Positions 37,101-48,500 of a stretch of 64,000 bases of DNA are shown here, one piece after another. The stretch's first letter is position 1. Each line of letters opens with the position of its first letter. Both the position numbers and the translations under genes were made by a program. Origin of the DNA: Blepharisma stoltei (lineage: Eukaryota; Ciliophora; Heterotrichea; Heterotrichida; Blepharismidae); NCBI GenBank assembly GCA_914767885.1, contig CAJZBQ010000061.1, forward strand, positions 124,001 through 188,000, read 5' to 3'. The notes below the pieces were generated by a model. That model was not told where the DNA came from. It did no database searches and worked only from the letters and a program-made list of their open reading frames with translations.

Positions 37101-40100
37101 AATACCCTCTCAAATATGCAGGATGAGGGTCGTTGGCATCATATGTAGGATATGTATTAACATTTGACAACCCTACGTTTACTCCTGAAATAGTGTCAAG
37201 GAGAATATTATTAGAAAAAGAAAGCCCATAAGTAGTAGAAGAAAGGGTACAAGAATTCGTGGCAGAGTTGGGAAGGTAGCCTCATGGGCATTCAGATAAA
37301 CACTGGATGTTTAAAAAATAAAAGCCACTTTTGCAGCTTGTGCATTGGTGGTAGCCACTTCCTGTACAAGTTTTGCAGCCAGTATAGCAGGCAGAGCAGA
37401 TAGCTTGGTTTATAGGCTGATAAAAGCCAGGGTCACATGTACATGGAGTTCCAGAAGCATTAGAAATGCATAATGTGCAAGAATTAGATGCAAAAGATGA
37501 GCATTGGGAGCATAAAAAATCGTCACAGATATAGCAAGATGTCCCTCTAGTACAGCCTATTGTGCATGACCCTAGACAGGTTTTACAAGTGCTTCCATCA
37601 TAATAATGAGCATAATCACATGGCCATAGAGTTGTGCCTGCACTTGTATATACAGTATAAGATGCTGAAAAATCTGTAACAGTCGTTCCTCATAGCTGAA
37701 AATAGCTAATAAATCCATTAAAATTTGGTGAGCCCTTTCCTATATATAAAGTTCCACCATCTGCTAATCTGAATACATAATCTGTGACTGTAACTGCAGT
37801 TCCAGCGACATTATTAATATATGGCGTTAAAGTTGTAGCTTTATTAGCAAAGCCAACTGAATAAGAAACATAGTTCCAGGTGTTTAAGGTTATAGATTTT
37901 GATGCTGAGTTGCTTGCGGATGTCCCGTCTCATTTTTCTAACCCCTTTTTAAGTTAGAACAAAATATATGTGAAATTTTTATTAGCCACTTTTGAATTGA
38001 AGTAATTTTTTTTTCAATAGGAGAATTTTATAGTGAAAATGATTTTTTATAAATAGCTTTGACCTAATTTAATTCGGAATGCAAATATAATAATCTTTTA
38101 ATAATTATTTATAAAAATAAATTAAAATTCTTAATTAAAAAATCATTATATTTTTTTTATTTTAAAAACAAAACCCTTTAAGTCGAAACAGGAATTTTTT
38201 GTTCAAAATTTAGGGAAGGAGTAAATCAAAATTAATAGTCCCACTTAAGCTGATAGTAAGCTTATTACTGCTATGGCTAATTATAGTCCCTGAAACAGCA
38301 AAAACCCAAATCCCCATGCTCCAAGTATTAGAAAGATTTATAGACCCAGCTAAAAACTGGTTAGAATTAAAATAAAGGCCTCTATTTTTTGCTGGAAATG
38401 GGTCATCTATCTCAGGAGAGTTTCAATAATTATAGCTGCTAGAGCTTGTCCCAGTATTAAACACAGACCCATAAACTCCAGCAAAATTTCCTGTAAAATC
38501 TACGGTCAAAACCGCATAGCAAGAATTTCCGCAATTATACCACCCATAAGGATACCCATACAAGCAAACTCCTGCATTATCAGGGACTCCAGTGCTACAC
38601 GCAGTATTTGCCCAAGTCTGAGTGCAAGTTGTCCCTAAATGATCACAACAATAAGGAGGAAGTCCTGTATTGCATGAAGAGCAGCTCAATGGGTAATACC
38701 CTGAACAGGAATTACAGTCAGATAATAAGCAAACATTACAGATTGTCCCAGATATGCATCAAGGCCATGTAGGGCAGCTTCCATCACAGTTTACGCAAGA
38801 AGAGCCTGATAAATATTGGTTATCAATGCAATTAACAGTAGGAGTCACTTATTTAACTAATTATTATGCAGCCTTTTTCCTCGCTCTCCATTTAAATTGA
38901 ATAATTGTACCAAAATATATTTTTATTTAAAAAAAATTTAACCTCCCTTTAAATTGAACAGGATTTTTTTTTCCTTTATAGCGGAGAGAAGGATGATTTA
39001 GGTTACATTGGCAACCGTTTTAAGCCCTAATTGATATTTCACAAACCTTCTTCCCACAGCCCTATAAAAATTTTTAACAAATGGCATGGATTAAATTTTT
39101 ACAGCTCTCGTCTCACTCTTCACTTGATTTCTGAGCGTGTCTCGCTTAAGGGCTCAAACAGCGAAAAACTGTGGCTCAAAAAATTTTAAATATCCTCTTC
39201 CTTTGCACATTGCTGGGCAAAGGCCGCTAAGAAACTGTCCTATAATATAGAAAAGAACTATTTAGAGCCATTTAATAAAAGCAGCAGAAGTCACAGTTCC
39301 ATGGGTAACTGTATAGTCAACTCGTACCTGCAGCCAGTAAATGAACCCTCTAAATGAATTTCCTCCACTTATGTTTCCAAAAGTTCACGTGTAAGTCCCA
39401 CTTGGGAAGATTATTTCATAGTTGGCTAAAGCTGCTGTTCCTATAGGGCTTCCATTCAGATAGAAAATTATATATGCTTGGGCGCAGGATGCCTGATTAA
39501 GGGCCACTGAAAGTTTCTGCCAAGATGAATTATAAGCTGTAGTTGTCGCTCCAGTTGGTGAGACTTGAACCCCACTTGAATTATATATTAACATACTGCA
39601 TTTGTATAGTAGTTATGATTTTTTGGATAAAACCTTTCCATTTTAGAGATAAATCAATTGATTATACTTACTACTCCTATCTGCATAGAATGGGTTAATT
39701 TTTTTTAAAAAAAAATTTATATATAAATTTTATAGCAATTTTTTTTAAAAAATTAAAAAACCCAATTTGGAAAGTAATATTTATTTAATTTACAAAATTT
39801 ATGTTTTAAAATGTAAGGTGTTTAAAATTAAGCAAAATTAGCTACAAATTTCCTTATAATTATCACTTATATATCTATTAAAAAAATATTCTAGCTTAAG
39901 AGGGTTTGTTTTTGGGGAAAAGGTAGGGATTTTCCAATGGTTTTGTTCGCTCACAGAGTGTTAGGAAAAATAAAATAGGTTTGACAATCCAAGCCTTATG
40001 AAAAACAGCTAAGAGAGTATAAATAGTCGATAATTATTATGATGTCTTGGACCAGAACTTATCTGGTCAGCAAGCCTTGGGCATTTAGTTATGCTGGCTA

Positions 40101-41255
40101 TGCTTTTGATAGCTTAGATATGGATAACAATTTTAAATGAGTGATGGCACTTAGATCAAGTTCAATTTTAAGGACTTTTTGGACTGGTCGGACATGGAGT
40201 TGAAAAGGATAAGCCCAAGAAGCATCTCAGGAGATAACAGAAAACGTCATTATGCCATCCAGCATATACCCAACCTGTTGATAGACATCGTGCCCTATGC
40301 TTAAGACTTTACTTCGGCCAGAAAATTCATTTTTTTTGAATTTCTAGCTGACACTCTGTAAGCAAAAATCAATGAATTGCAACCACTTTAGCCACTGAAA
40401 AGACTGATGAAGCGATAGGGCAGGTGAACTACTTTGTCAGACAACAAACTTTGATTAGGAAGAGATCCAACCTTTCACGATGGTCTACCCAAACTAAAGA
40501 TATTAAAATCAAGCATATAAACAGTCGTATCTGCTCATATCCTAATATACGTAGCCGAGCTTATTTGGATATTTAAAATGTCTCCGCTTGCTAGAGGTTT
40601 TATTCATAAGTTCAAAAGGAAAAAAATACCTGGAATGTAGCTCTGGTTTGCAATCATGCTTGATGTACATTTTTTAGGATAAATATAGATATTCGTATTA
40701 TTATTTACCAAATTCATTAGAAAGTAGCATAGTCGCAAAATAGAAGCCACGGTCAAAGGTAGGAAGAGGAGAGTTTTGTGTTGGAGATTTATATGAAATT
40801 CCTCCTGGATTAATAAATTTCTTACTCTCTCTTTAAATTTAAACAATATATCTATAAACAATTCTCATTTTTCGATTAAATTAATCGGTAAAAAACAATT
40901 ATTTATATGAAAAAGCCAAATAATTATAATTTAGATTTGATTTTTGGTTAAAAATTTAATAGGAGGAGCTATTAGAATCTGAAGAATCAGCTACATAAGT
41001 CAAAGTTAAATCTTTGACAGTTGATAGTTCCAATGTAAATAAGATTGCATCATTTGCAGTAGCAGGCTTGCTGCAATAGTTTTCACATGAAGGGCAATTC
41101 AACTGATAATGAGAAAAAAGAGAAGGGCAGGTAGGTGCACATACCTTGGAATCAACCATGTATTTTGAATTGTTACACACTGATCCTGTGCTATCATATG
41201 GACAAATTGGTAGGCTCAACACAATTTTGGCGATAAAAATAAGCATCAAATCCAT
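28105..41255 (-). CDS. g5: full-length LamG/Cys-rich polytopic membrane protein (modules 1-7), 14 IESs
   Basis: Start ATG 41255 (signal peptide MDLMLIFIAKIVLSLP, then CPYDSTGSVCNN), stop 28105-28107. LamG modules have their R-G-x-Y-F signatures near 40760 (1), 38400 (2), 37120 (3), 35290 (4), 33670 (5), 32530 (6) and 30940 (7). Cys-rich linkers, the beta-rich domain (about 29950-29480) and the hydrophobic C-terminus (29400-28110) follow. Fourteen inserts sum to 4,179 bp; with one missing T in a T run near 40740 (frame slip inside Tyr-Phe) the remaining 8,973 nt make 2,991 codons. Every one of the 13 resolved frame changes agrees. This is the most complete family member in the window and sits between g4 and g6 on the same strand. 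The 1-bp slip may be a sequencing error or a real lesion. Confidence 0.88.
28578..28840. mobile_element. IES of g5, 263 bp, TA-bounded, MITE-like ends
   Basis: TA 28578-28579 to TA 28841-28842. The join gives Phe-Ala-Ser-Phe-Ser-Ser-Leu-Phe-Tyr-Glu-Phe-Arg, as in g3 (Ser-Phe-Ser-Thr-Phe-Phe). The right end reads AAAGCGAACAAATG on the gene strand, a diverged family terminus. Frame change agrees (2 mod 3). Confidence 0.85.
29672..29784. other. IES of g5, 113 bp, TA-bounded
   Basis: CTATTAA is repeated at both edges; removing TA 29672 to TA 29785 gives Glu-Gln-Val-Asn-Ser-Thr-Cys-Tyr-Tyr-Ile-Ser, the family sequence, with the right frame change. Confidence 0.85.
31072..31346. mobile_element. 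IES of g5, 275 bp, TA-bounded, second MITE-like family
   Basis: TA 31072-31073 to TA 31347-31348; the join gives Lys-Ser-Lys-Glu-Lys-Ile-Phe-Asp-Leu. The ends resemble those at 9.9, 38.2 and 38.95 kb: a CTTAAAT(A)CGAACAAAA motif opposite an inverted AATGGACAGATTTTTTG motif. Confidence 0.85.
32103..32306. mobile_element. IES of g5, 204 bp, GC-rich element with 7-bp duplication
   Basis: AAATAGT occurs at 32103-32109 and 32307-32313. Ends are inverted repeats (TGGGCAATATGGCTGGG and TGGTCAAGCTTGGTTGGG). The middle is far more GC-rich than anything nearby and is built of inverted and direct copies of GGCAGTCTGGCA-like words. Removal keeps frame and gives Ser-Leu-Thr-Ile-Ser-Leu-Lys-Asp-Ser. Confidence 0.85.
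33258..33330. other. IES of g5, 73 bp, TA-bounded
   Basis: TA 33258-33259 to TA 33331-33332 gives Ala-Ser-Thr-Thr-Met-Thr-Thr-Thr-Leu-Thr-Phe-Phe-Lys-Asp and the needed frame change (1 mod 3). Confidence 0.8.
34257..34864. mobile_element. IES of g5, 608 bp, non-TA element with 7-8 bp duplication
   Basis: CACAGCT(G) is present at 34257-34264 and 34865-34872. Element ends are inverted (GGGTAAAGCGCAGATCCC and TGGTCAAGCAGAGATCCC). Removing one repeat plus insert gives Phe-Gln-Leu-Trp-Asn-Val-Pro-Ile and the right frame (2 mod 3). The interior is related, in inverted orientation, to the element at 56900-57459. Confidence 0.88.
35499..35658. other. IES of g5, 160 bp, TA inside a long direct repeat
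   Basis: CAAGTAGAGC plus a diverged TCA.AAT continue past both edges (35495-35511 and 35655-35671). TA 35499 to TA 35659 restores Phe-Glu-Cys-Ser-Thr-Cys-Ser-Gly and the frame (1 mod 3). Confidence 0.8.
35804..36294. mobile_element. IES of g5, 491 bp, TA/CA boundary, with tRNA-like palindrome
   Basis: Edges are AAGTTAAGCA (35800-35809) and AAGTCAAGCA (36291-36300); only this register, 491 bp, restores Ser-Cys-Leu-Thr-Cys-Ile-Thr-Asn-Ala. Inside lies a long palindrome (about 35910-36022) and a second hairpin (about 36030-36072). Confidence 0.75.
35910..36022. repeat. Palindrome with tRNA 3'-end-like arms
   Basis: Two arms of about 50 bp, the right reading GTGGGTTCAATTCCCGG then TGTGGGGCA and seven T. 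The arm has the GGTTCAATTCC word of a tRNA T-arm and a T run like a Pol III terminator. No anticodon arm is seen, so it is not a complete tRNA gene. Confidence 0.5.
36616..36753. other. IES of g5, 138 bp, TA inside an 11-bp direct repeat
   Basis: GCTGTCTAAAA at 36610-36620 and 36748-36758. TA 36616 to TA 36754 restores Leu-Leu-Asp-Ser-Gln-Ser-Gly-Ser-Met-Tyr-Ile-Gly. Multiple of 3; both flanks share the frame. Confidence 0.85.
37939..38221. mobile_element. IES of g5, 283 bp, TA-bounded, same site as IES 2 of g2
   Basis: TA 37939-37940 to TA 38222-38223 gives Asn-Phe-Asp-Leu-Glu-Lys-Trp-Asp-Gly (Trp by TGA) and the right frame (1 mod 3). A hairpin-type terminus of the second MITE-like family lies at about 38172-38221. 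The content differs from the g2 insert. Confidence 0.88.
38846..39291. mobile_element. IES of g5, 446 bp, CA-bounded
   Basis: AG(G/A)AGTCAC at 38840-38848 and 39286-39294, no TA in the repeat. Removal gives Gly-Thr-Val-Thr-Pro-Thr-Val-Asn-Cys and the frame (2 mod 3). A second-family MITE terminus is nested at about 38940-39000. Confidence 0.75.
39605..40517. mobile_element. IES of g5, 913 bp, TA-bounded, composite
   Basis: The longest insert. TA 39605-39606 to TA 40518-40519 restores Trp-Ala-Asp-Thr-Thr-Val-Tyr-Lys-Cys-Ser-Met-Leu-Ile-Tyr-Asn-Ser, aligned with g4, and the frame (1 mod 3). A complete MITE-like element (about 39670-39962) is nested inside; the remaining 550 bp are unique and have no recognisable gene. 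Confidence 0.85.
40666..40730. other. IES of g5, 65 bp, the shortest insert
   Basis: TA 40666-40667 to TA 40731-40732 gives Ala-Thr-Thr-Ser-Ser-Met-Ile-Ala-Asn-Gln-Ser-Tyr, as in g4. The frame closes only if one T is missing from the T run at about 40739. Confidence 0.8.
40823..40969. other. IES of g5, 147 bp, TA-bounded
   Basis: TA 40823-40824 to TA 40970-40971 gives Asp-Ser-Asn-Lys-Lys-Phe-Ile-Asn-Pro-Gly-Gly, as in g4. Ends look like short versions of the second MITE-like family (CTCTCTTTAAATTTAAACAA; inverted GGAGGAG). Confidence 0.85.
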
Positions 41256-42516
41256 TTTATAAAGGATAGTAAGGCATTGATTTGAAAGATTTAGTAGGTT
41301 TATAATTAAACTAATCTAAAATATTCATAATTGTTCTTAAAAATATGATAAATAAATTTAAATCAAAAATATAAAATAATTGTGACAGGCTTTTTTGCTT
41401 AAATGGCCAAGCATGAATGGAATATTAATTTAGAAGAAAATTAGAAAGCTATAGTTTTCTTATGACTTAACAGAAGGAATTTTTAAGATATGAATTTATA
41501 ATTTCCTTGGCCAGAAAATGTAATTTTAAATAATTTTAAGATTTTGAAGAATTTTCTTATTTTTTGCTCAAATATCTTAATTTTTAATACAGCTTCTATA
41601 GAGAATAAAATAAAAATCATAAGAAATAGATATATTGATAGCTCAAATGAACTCATAAGGATTTAGCTTTAAATAATTATTTTTAATAAGCATTTATAAT
41701 TTATATAATGATATTTTATAATTCAAGAATAATTTTATCATATTTATATTAGAAAATATTTTTATATATTGTCCTTCAATTTAATTTAAAGAATCAGTCA
41801 CTAAATCTAATTAAAAACTGTCTTGCCATTATAGATAAAGATTATTCATTTGCTTTAAAATTAATCTTAAGTAATTTATAGGACGTATAGACTATTTATT
41901 TATTAATCTATAAATAATAATGAGAATTTAATACTGATAATTTTCTCAGATCCATATCTTAAAACAGAAATATTTATAATAAATATACTAATTTAAATTT
42001 TTATTACTCCCCCTGTCCTTAAGCTATCAAAATAATTTGTTCGTTAAAGGAGGAGTAAATATTTTTTTAAAATAATTGATATATAATTTTATAGTATTTT
42101 TTTTCCAAAATTCAAAAAATCAAATAAAATGCAATGTATTCAAAATTCAACAGAATTAGCTAGAGAATTTTAAAACTTTTAAATGCTCAAAGCCTCTTAT
42201 TCTGCTTAATTATTATAATTCAATTTTTCTAACTTGATTATACTTGTTTAAAGAGCTCAGCATCTTTAAGTAAATTGGATTGACTTACATTCATGGCAAT
42301 TATGAGTTTAATCAAGAAGATATCTAAAATTTTTTTTTATAATACTCACTTAATGGTTATCACCCTAATCTCTAGGACCAATGCTTGTCTTTACAGTTTG
42401 CTAAAGAGGCCAAAAAATTGACTGAGCCTCTCTATAAAGATTGCTGGGCTCTTTTAAAAGAGTATATACCTTATGCATTGCTTTTAATATTTACTTAAAA
42501 TATAAAAGCTCTCTTT
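41256..42516. other. Spacer g5-g6 with a MITE-like remnant
   Basis: 1.26 kb, AT-rich. At about 42007-42200 there is a diverged MITE-like copy (CTCCCCCTGTCC, inverted TTGTTCGTTAAAGGAGGAG, and the shared internal AT-rich body). No gene-like frame, tRNA or rRNA seen. Confidence 0.5.
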
Positions 42517-45500
42517 CTAGCAAACTAATTCAAGTTGTTGACTTTGACAAATAATATGCTTTATCTCAATTCAAAAGAGCACCCAAAGCATATATTGCGG
42601 ATTATTGATTTTTTTGACAATTCCTGGCTTCACAAACTTTCTTTTTATAGTTTGGTATAAAGTTTTAGAAAAAATAATTATTGAAGAAATTGTTTGAATT
42701 GCTATAATAGCTATAACAATTATGATAATAGAATCCTCGATCCCTTCTATAGCTTCTTGCCCAAAATTAAATAAATAAGCCGTTGTAGCGCTCATTATTA
42801 AGAAAATCAATATTTCAGTAATTAAATTGGTCACTTGTAAAATTTGATTTTTAAAGGGCCAGCACAAAGCTAAGTACATCATAGTTAAAAAGGAAAGAAC
42901 AATATTCACAGTCACTTCGGTCTGTGGATAATCTCTCAAGCAAACCGAGTTTATTATATAAACTAGCCTTCTAGCAAAAAATAGAAAATAGTATTGGGTT
43001 GATACAAATCCTTTATCTGTTCGAAACTCATAAAAAAAAGTGCTAAACGAGGCAAAAAATGCTTTCTCACGGGCTTCAATGCGGAATTTATTTTTATAAG
43101 ACAACAAAAAATATACACTTGGAGTAGCTAGTAGTAATAGGCAAATAGCTAAGCACAAAGCAAAATTTGCTATAGCATTTTTTTTATTGGTATTTTTTCC
43201 TATATCTGTTTTTCTGAGCTGAGATCAAATTTTTTCTTATATAGCCCAAACACCTTTATCTCTCCTGATGAGTAAGTTAAGAGTTGATTAACCAAATGAT
43301 ATTGGTTTAACCAGCTAACCAAAATAAAAAAACCAAAATTGAAGATATTTTATCATTTGAAGAGCTTCTAAACTATCATTAAGCGATTAGACTAACTCCC
43401 AGAAAAAAATCTGGAAGTCAAAGAGCCACAAAGGTGCTCAGGCTATAATAAATTGCTTGATACTTTATTGTTTTTGACAAAATGACGATTATTATATAGC
43501 TGAGAGAAAATATCCTGAGAAAAGGTTTTCAGCCACATTTGCAATTTGTGTAATATTACTAAATTCAATAATTGTAAGTCCGATTAATGCAGCTGCTCCT
43601 AACTCAAGATAGCATTGGATCCAAAACCTTAAATAAAAGGCATATTGATAATCTTTCAATCTTTTTGTAAATTTATTGCCTATCCATCTATTAGTGCATC
43701 GTGAAAAATATAAAATTAAAGGTAGAGCTGCAATTGAGCCTAAAAGCAATGTAAAATCATTTCCTTGATTTATTAGGATTAGATTAGTATCAAATCCAAA
43801 TTCTTCAGCTTGAGAGTATGGAGTATTTCCTTTGTTTTTATCTATAAAGTATGGGAAAACGTTAGGGAATAAATTAAAAGAATTCAAATTATTCAAAAAT
43901 GACCTCATTTTGCTTGAAAAAGGGATCCCTGATAAAGTCATGTAGCTCAGAATTTGCAAAGTGTTCATCAGGCTTCATAAAGAGCTTGGACTTGAATTTA
44001 TAATTGATAAAGAAGCTATTACAGATACAGTTGTTTGAGATGCTGCTTGAGATTGATGTGAAACTGAATCTGTAACTGGTGAATATGATGCTGGGTCATA
44101 TGAATTTAAGCTTGATGATATCTCTGATGATTTTAAGATGCCATTTGATACCGAGATCACTTTTGATAGATCTAAGAACTCAATAATAACTAAAGTACCT
44201 TTGGAAATTTTTTTAGATATTGCTAAAGAAATGTAATAGCAGGTACTATTCTTTTTTTCTAATTTATATGAAATTTCTCCTTGATTTTCAATTCTTATAA
44301 TAAAATCTGAATCAGTGAGATTTTTTGCTAGACTTTCAGAAAAAGTCAGATATAAAGAGTTATCAGCCAAAACTGTAATTTTTGCTGAAAAATAGGCTAC
44401 TATACAATTCGATGTTCCATTGTAGCCTAAGTGGCAATAGCATAGATCATTTTTAAGGCTGGCATTACTTGAACAAGCTGTGCATTTTGTAAGAGACTCA
44501 CAAGATGAGCATAAATTTGGACATTTATGATAGTGTCCATCCTCCCCTTTGAATCCGCCAGATTTAATTGGAATACATGTATTACTTTGGGTGTCATCGA
44601 GCACATATTTATCATCACAGGCACATGAATCAGGGTTAATAGCGTGTTCTTTACAAGCTTCACAGCTTGAATAATCACTACAGGATTCACATAATAAATT
44701 ATCGCAAAGCGAACAAGTATCTCGTCAGTCTCTGCAACTTTTTGTACATTTAATATTACAGGTATAGCATTTGTTATAGGCTGGGCCGCTTCAATATTCT
44801 TTTATTTTGCAGTTAGGTATGCATACTTGGCTGATAGGACAAACACTGCAGCTTTCAGTACAAGATGTAGTTGATAGGCTTGATATAGGTTTTAGTGCAT
44901 TAAAAATCTGAATAGTATAAATAAAGCCTTGATAATAATTATAAACTGCTGAAGAGCTAATTTGAGCTCCTATAGTCATTGTGGTATGAGGAACTATATC
45001 ATTAAAAGTTCCATATCCTGTCGTCGTAGAAGAGTCAAATAACCCATTTACATAGCTTGAAATTATATTAGAGCTACTGTTCATTTTCAAAGTAAATACA
45101 ATATGGCTCCATTCATTATTACTAGCCCTTTCCTTCGTGAGCGAACAAAGCATGCAATAATTTCTATTTTTTTTAAAAAATACTCCATTTCAGAATCAAA
45201 AATTTATTTAACATAAAAAGTTTTGAGTAATATTTTAATATATATTCGATATCATTAAATAAATCTCCAACAAATTATATTATAAAAAAATATTATAGGT
45301 CAAATTAAATTTTAATTTCTATTTAGGATTTTTAATAAATTTTTTAGAGAAAATTAACCTTTAATGGGAGTTAATTTTATACTTACTTGAGTAAGTGATG
45401 CTTGCGACATATAAAAAAACGCAGCTGAGTTTATTAAAAGAGAAAATGCTGGCTTGCCTGCTATTAAAGAAATATAGTAAAGCTTTGAGTAATTGTCAGA

Positions 45501-48500
45501 AACATCGTGCTTTGAAATTATAGTAGAATAAGATGTTTCAGTGTTAAGCCATATAGAAATAGTGAAGGTAGGGGCTATAACCAGTTTTGGCGATACATAG
45601 GTTGAGTACTCTGGCATCCTTAAAATTGAAGATTCCCCATTAAAATAGAAACCTCTTAGGTAAGCAGGGATAGGGTCATCGGCTTCATAGTCTGGATAAA
45701 ATTTTTTTGTTGATCCAGTTATAATTGATAATTAAAATAAGGCGTCGTTCGAATTATCTGATCTCTCAACCTAAAATTTATTTCTTGCATATTTTAATTA
45801 TGAGTTTTGGTTTCATCCTGGTAAAATTATCTTGGCTATGCTAGGGAAGCAAGAGCCTGTTGTTTTTCCTGCCGGAGTCCTGGTCCTAGGGACGAATTTT
45901 CCAGAAGGGTGCCATTTACCTCAGGTGGTCGAGACTGGGACTTTTAGGTACCAATCAGACCCAAGTAACTCCCTGAGCTCAAATAAGTGTCGTCGAAATT
46001 CAAAATTTAAGACTGATGTCTTCTTTTGATAATAAAAACCGCAGCTTTGGAGATAGCTGCAGTTGAGCAATCTGATTATAGACGTTAGGCAAGTATCGAT
46101 ACTTAAGATAGGATCCAGTTACAACTGGGATTGAACTAGCTTTATCATAAACTACTCCATTCAGAGTATACTTTTTTAAAAGTTTCTGTGCATTTAAACA
46201 ATAGGCTTAGTCGACTATTGGTAATTCGTATTTAAAAATTATTATTAAATGCTAACATTTTATATTATCATTGTAAAATTATTAAAGCTTTAAGTACTTA
46301 AAAACAGTATATTCAAATTTAAATCAAATATTTTTTCTTGAGAAAATATACACACACCTGCTGATGAAGAAGTATATCCTGATGGACAGCTTGATGAGCA
46401 AAATCCTAAAATCATATAATATCCACTATAGCACGTCAAACAGTCATACCAATTAGGAGACGTACAGGATTTGCATGATGTATCGCATAGCTCACAATTT
46501 TCATTACTATCATTCCAATAATACCCAGAATTACATTGGCAGCTTGTCCCTATTAAACTTGCATTTGTTTTGCAGTTATTGCAAGTACTTGTATAGTCGT
46601 CGCATTTTTCACATATGACATCCTGGCAAAGGTTACAATTTAAATCATTTCTTACACAGCCTTTTCTTGAGCATCCAGTTAAGCAGGTTATGCAGCTGCT
46701 ACCATTCCAATAGCTGTCTATTAAGCAGCTATCCAGACAAGTATTAGCATTATCAATTGGGCATAATGAACAAGCATTGCAAGTACTTGACACTAAAGCA
46801 CTTGATGGAATATCATTATATATTTTAAGATCCCATAAGAAGCCTTTGAAAAATGAAAAAAATGCAGAAGCATTTAGGTATCTAGCACCAATTGTAATTA
46901 AAAACGAATTTTGTAAATCAATAAATCAGCTGGAAGGCAAGCTGCTTGAAAAATCTGAATTTGAGTTTGTTTGTATGCTAATGGTTTGCTGAGGGGTAGT
47001 TCCACTTATACTAGACTTTATGAAAAGAAAATTCCATTGTAAAAGAGTTACTTCTAATAGTGGATTGGAGCTTGTGTAGGTTATGGTAGTTGAATCTTGT
47101 AGGGTCAAAGCTAGTGATGGCATTTTTCCTGTGAACTCAAAACTGACATATTTTTTAAATGTCCCACCGCTGATTTGCCCTTTCTTCTTTTAAACGTATA
47201 AATATTTTGTAGTATATTTTTGTATTTTTGTCGGGTTTATAGATATTTAAATATTGAAAAAGCAATAAATAAAATATTTTAAAAGTGCTATAAAGTTGCT
47301 TCAAAAATAATTTAGATTATGCATCTTTTGCTATTAAAAAATATATTTTTTGTTTGAGAAGTTAGAAAAAATAGTCCCAGTACTTGATATTGGCTTTATT
47401 CAGGTTGTCATCACAAACTTTGGAGAAAAAGTAAACAACGGTGATGAAGTATCTGTGTAGTGGGGCAGCTGCATATAAGATGACCCAGTAAAATAATACC
47501 CTCTATAAATAGTAGCTATAGGGTCTGTTGTATCATAATTTGGATAAAAATTATTATCTTTGCCTGTAAGGACTGGAATACTTGATGCTAAATCTGTCAC
47601 AATGTCTTTTATTTGATGAGGCATCAGATTAAACACTAAAAAATTCGCATAGCCAGGAGCTCTGTCACAATTGCTGCCATTTATAACATATCCAGTAGGG
47701 CAAAATGGCATGCATAAAGATTGAATAAGATAATACCCTGATATACAAGTAAGGCAGCCATCAAATTGAACTGTAGAACAATTATCACAAATAGGATCAC
47801 AAAGTTCGCAGGTTTTTGAACTCGAAATCCACCCAGTTCCAGCAACACATTTGCAATGTCCGCTTACTTTAGCAGCATTTGCAATACAACTGGTGCATTC
47901 CTCTGTAAAACTATCACAAGCCTCACATTCTTTATCTCTGCAAAGACTGCATGATAAATTATCAACACATCCTTTATCACATCCTGATAAGCAAGAACTG
48001 CAGCTATCTGGATATGAATTAAAGGCGCATTCACTTAAGCATTGAAAATTTGATGGACATGCAGAACACCCAGAGCTGCATGAAGAAGTTTTATAGTCAT
48101 CAGCCTGGCGGCTATAAGAGTTATAGGATATCTTGTAAATAGCCCGATATGGGCTAGGAATAGAGGCGGAAACTTCAAAATGGTTTTGGCCAAAATGAGC
48201 TAGTTGGGCCAAGTAGGAAGCGGCAAATAAGCCTCGCTCTACTTGGCTCGACCAATCCATTTTGGCCGAACCAATTGGGAAGTTTTGCCCTCTATCCCCA
48301 ACCCATATCAGGCTATTTACAGATTATGCCTATATATATCATGACTCTAGATAAAAATCCTTCAAACCCAATAGAGCCTAGTCGTTGGTTATTTCCGACA
48401 AAAAGCTCTCCTAACTACCCCCCTCTATGAGCGAACAAAAAAAAAATTATATATAAATATATAGTAAATTTTTTTAAAAAAATCCGGATTCGCATAATTG

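Noticed and set aside
45832-46029. Open frame in the 400-bp IES of g6
   Set aside because: Entirely within the insert and unlike any family I recognise.
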